From Prolixibacteraceae bacterium (GTDB lineage Bacteria > Bacteroidota > Bacteroidia > Bacteroidales > Prolixibacteraceae), in the NCBI GenBank assembly GCA_021740385.1, contig JAIOZY010000005.1, positions 62,001 to 126,000 of the forward strand: 64,000 nucleotides of DNA. Reading direction: 5' to 3'. A program made the position numbers and the translations under genes. The notes beneath the pieces were generated by a model. It ran no database searches and had not been told where the DNA came from. It worked only from the letters and a program-made list of their open reading frames with translations. Shown here piece by piece: positions 61,764-64,000 of the stretch. Within the stretch, counting starts at the first letter, position 1; every line of letters begins with the position of its first letter.

Positions 61764-64000
61764 TTACCTCTTAATAATCCTTTCAGTTTTGGCGATACCA
61801 TCTACAGTGTGCAATGAGATGAAGTAAACGCCTTTACGCAATTCACTAGTCGGGATTGTATTGTTAGGATTAATTACTTCCTTGACAAGTTGTCCGGCAA
61901 TATTGGTAATTACCGCTTTAGTAACTACTACATTACTTGAAACTTCAATTTGAATGTATTCATCGAATGGATTCGGGTATACAGCAACGTTGCTTCCGAA
62001 TTCATCAATACTGTTGATTCTTGACCAGTTCAGTATATCGAACTCATCACGAGGTTCAACTTTGTATTCTGAATTTCCTCCGTAAACAACACCGGTTACC
62101 ATATAATTGTAATCCAGTTCTGCATCGTAGTCACCATCTTCATAAATGTACAGACTGATTATGTGGTCAACACCAGCTTCGCTAGTAATTGTCCAGTCAT
62201 CAGATTGTCCGATGGTTGCACCTACGGTAGAACGTCCAAGTACCTCTACGAGCAGACCTTCGTGTGCTTCAGTAACTTCCTCAACAAACTTAGCTTCAAC
62301 GACAACCATTGGTGCTACATAGTCGAGCGAAGTAACGTCGGTAAGTTCGGTTATGTCATTGTATTCAGCCACAGTTGCCTGAACCTTGACAGCAGAACCT
62401 CTGGTTACACTTTCATTATTAGTCCTGTCGTATACATAGATACCGCTCCATTCTTCGTTAGCATCTTGTATGTAGTATCCGTTTCCGTCAATAGCAGTAA
62501 CCACACCAGATGTAATAACCACTTCATCAACCATTGGCGATGCATCGGTCATTCCTTGTATTTCTGATATCGTTACAATGGGTATTTCAGGAAGATCAAC
62601 AACATATACGGTGTTTTCAGCTTCACCAATATTACCAGCTCCATCAATAGCGTAAGCTTTGTATGTTCCTTCAGCAAGGCCTTCGGCACTTACCTCAACG
62701 GGAACATCGGCAGCTAATGCATTGCCCGAAACTGCCTTACCTTCGGTAATGGCTGCTTCAAGGCCGGCTGCTGTTGGTGCAACATCATCCATGGCGAGGT
62801 ATACAGTACCTACTTCGCTGCTGGTGATTGAAGCTACACCGGTTTCGTTGTTAATCGTATCAGCATCGGCTGTAAGTGTTACCACAGGAGCTGTTTCGTC
62901 ACCTGTAGTGAATATCCACTTGTTAGCATCGGTGATACCGGCAAACTCGTTACCAGCTTCATCGGTAATTGCTCCAGGAGCAATGATGATACTGTAAGTA
63001 GTATTCTCTTTCAGGCCTTCAACTTCAATGGTCAATGTATTACCATCAATCATCGAGTCGGCAACCATATAGTTGAAGAAGTTTTCACCTTCAACCTGTT
63101 CTTCGGCCTGGTCGCCTACGGTTACGAAGCGATCTTCGCGTGTTCCTGGAGCGATCCTTTCATCACAGAAGCTGATCGATATGGTTGTGTTAACCGGCAC
63201 GTTACGTTCTGCCCTTTGCGGGGTAATGATATCGTAGCAGTCAACAAATACCGGATCGACAACAGCAAGTGTCCATTCTTCAGGATCGGTAATTCCGGGA
63301 CATTCTACTCCAACAGGTGCTGCATCGGCATCAACAAATGCGCCTGCATCAATCAGTATGTAGTAGAGTCCGTAACGAACTTCTGTAGGTGTATATACAT
63401 ACAGGCTGTCTCCATTCGATGTGGCTGTAAAGTCGCCAACAGCGATGGTTTCAACTACTGTATCGGTTGCAGCATCGTAAATTACGAGGTTACCTGTAGC
63501 AGGTGCTACCGCGTCGTCGAACTGAACGTTGAGTTCAAGTCCCACATAATCTTCAGCTGTAGTTGGTGAACCACTTGCCAATGGAGGCAGTATGTCAGCA
63601 ACTTCAAACGAATCAACCGTTTCGGCAACCGGATTAGGTGTACAACCCATGTTTACATCAACGAACGCACCTTCGGCGATGGTAACATTGTACCATGTTT
63701 CGCTGGCCAGTTCATCAACTTCAACAGTCCAGATTAAGCCATCGGCTGAAACAAAGTCAGCTGCATCGATGCTGTCGCTACCAACAATTACTACTTCACC
63801 AGCAACCGGTTCAACAACTTCGCTGAACTCAAGAGCCATTTCCACTGTATCGGCTTCAACCAATGCAGGAGTAAGGGCTACTAAGAAAGGAGCGGTGTTT
63901 TCACCTGTTGTAAAGCTCCAGGTAAATGCTTCGTTCGGTAGCGGTGAATGAGGATCACCATCGAACAATATGCTGTCAGGTACATTAACAGTCAATACAG
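61764..64000 (-). CDS. Large secreted multidomain protein with T9SS sorting domain (5' end outside window)
   Basis: At least 745 residues; the frame continues past the right edge (a TTG at 63995 is not a convincing start). The visible part holds several SbsA/Big_5-like Ig repeats, recognised by their shared pattern (FTWSFTTGENTAPFLV; ANKWIFTTGDETAPVVTLTA), then an OB-fold-like region (VVITSGVVTAIDGNGYYIQD) as found in DUF5689/nuclease-associated modules, and a C-terminal type IX secretion domain (VYPNPFDEYIQIEVSS ... GVYFISLHT). The protein is exported and cleaved or anchored by the T9SS. Low codon complexity (Ala/Thr/Asp/Glu rich) suits an extracellular adhesin or polymer-binding protein. 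Confidence 0.88.
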   Translation of the reverse strand, partial: VLTVNVPDSILFDGDPHSPLPNEAFTWSFTTGENTAPFLVALTPALVEADTVEMALEFSEVVEPVAGEVVIVGSDSIDAADFVSADGLIWTVEVDELASETWYNVTIAEGAFVDVNMGCTPNPVAETVDSFEVADILPPLASGSPTTAEDYVGLELNVQFDDAVAPATGNLVIYDAATDTVVETIAVGDFTATSNGDSLYVYTPTEVRYGLYYILIDAGAFVDADAAPVGVECPGITDPEEWTLAVVDPVFVDCYDIITPQRAERNVPVNTTISISFCDERIAPGTREDRFVTVGDQAEEQVEGENFFNYMVADSMIDGNTLTIEVEGLKENTTYSIIIAPGAITDEAGNEFAGITDANKWIFTTGDETAPVVTLTADADTINNETGVASITSSEVGTVYLAMDDVAPTAAGLEAAITEGKAVSGNALAADVPVEVSAEGLAEGTYKAYAIDGAGNIGEAENTVYVVDLPEIPIVTISEIQGMTDASPMVDEVVITSGVVTAIDGNGYYIQDANEEWSGIYVYDRTNNESVTRGSAVKVQATVAEYNDITELTDVTSLDYVAPMVVVEAKFVEEVTEAHEGLLVEVLGRSTVGATIGQSDDWTITSEAGVDHIISLYIYEDGDYDAELDYNYMVTGVVYGGNSEYKVEPRDEFDILNWSRINSIDEFGSNVAVYPNPFDEYIQIEVSSNVVVTKAVITNIAGQLVKEVINPNNTIPTSELRKGVYFISLHTVDGIAKTERIIKR

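Overview
The window is chromosomal DNA of a Bacteroidota bacterium, most likely class Bacteroidia. A marine or sediment Marinilabiliales/Prolixibacteraceae-type genome would fit, but that is a guess from style and not a phylogenetic placement. The evidence is: a PorT homologue and a protein ending in a type IX secretion (T9SS) sorting domain; a TonB receptor with a carboxypeptidase-regulatory-like N-terminus; several starts preceded by A-rich DNA rather than Shine-Dalgarno (SD) sequences; TTTG-N19-TAnnTTTG promoters (clearest at rplU and rpsU); and the rpoBC-DUF3467 and ubiE-porT gene orders. No prophage, insertion sequence, CRISPR array or classical defence island was recognised.

Layout. 1-192: C-terminal end of a Rieske-like protein. 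266-3369: minus-strand metal module (TonB receptor, periplasmic HMA protein, Cys-rich membrane protein). 3788-9701: five-gene MacB/TolC-type efflux operon with two tandem permeases. 10054-17518: RRM protein, orphan substrate-binding lipoprotein, lon, then a nucleotide block (folA, thyA, CNT nucleoside transporter, DUF151 nuclease-like protein). 17656-18366: rplU-rpmA with a textbook promoter. 18363-25486: minus-strand cluster of SDR enzymes, an epimerase, two tandem DUF2279 proteins, a LytS/LytTR pair and a 5'-truncated SDR pseudogene; its gaps hold a modular palindromic repeat. 26083-29592: Na+-pumping decarboxylase (OadB, OadA, OadG). 29878-33155: two lipoprotein sulfatases. 33269-47014: DUF3467, rpoC, rpoB, rplL, rplJ, rplA, rplK, nusG, secE, a tRNA-like relic, tuf, tRNA-Thr/Gly/Tyr and raiA. 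47030-52138: tyrosine recombinase, rpsU, an HhH protein, an SNF transporter and fructose-bisphosphate aldolase. 52324-61335: TamA-like Omp85 lipoprotein, TrmH-type methyltransferase, FAD protein, porT, ubiE, an AIR-synthase-like protein, an SDR and a nitroreductase. 61764-64000: the C-terminal part of a large T9SS-secreted protein that runs off the right edge.

Most of the window is housekeeping. The features least explained by standard annotation are: (i) a 93-131 bp element in the 5' leaders of several minus-strand genes, with two slots holding different perfect palindromes and a short ORF beginning MKR; (ii) a 52-nt tRNA-like relic that keeps acceptor, D and T arms but lacks the anticodon arm, at the tuf-secE junction; (iii) back-to-back hairpins between rplL and rpoB; (iv) strong SD sequences confined to nusG, raiA and one efflux permease; (v) a Rieske-like cluster motif with Cys where the second His should be. 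Coordinates were read by eye. Family assignments rest on motif recognition, not database searches.
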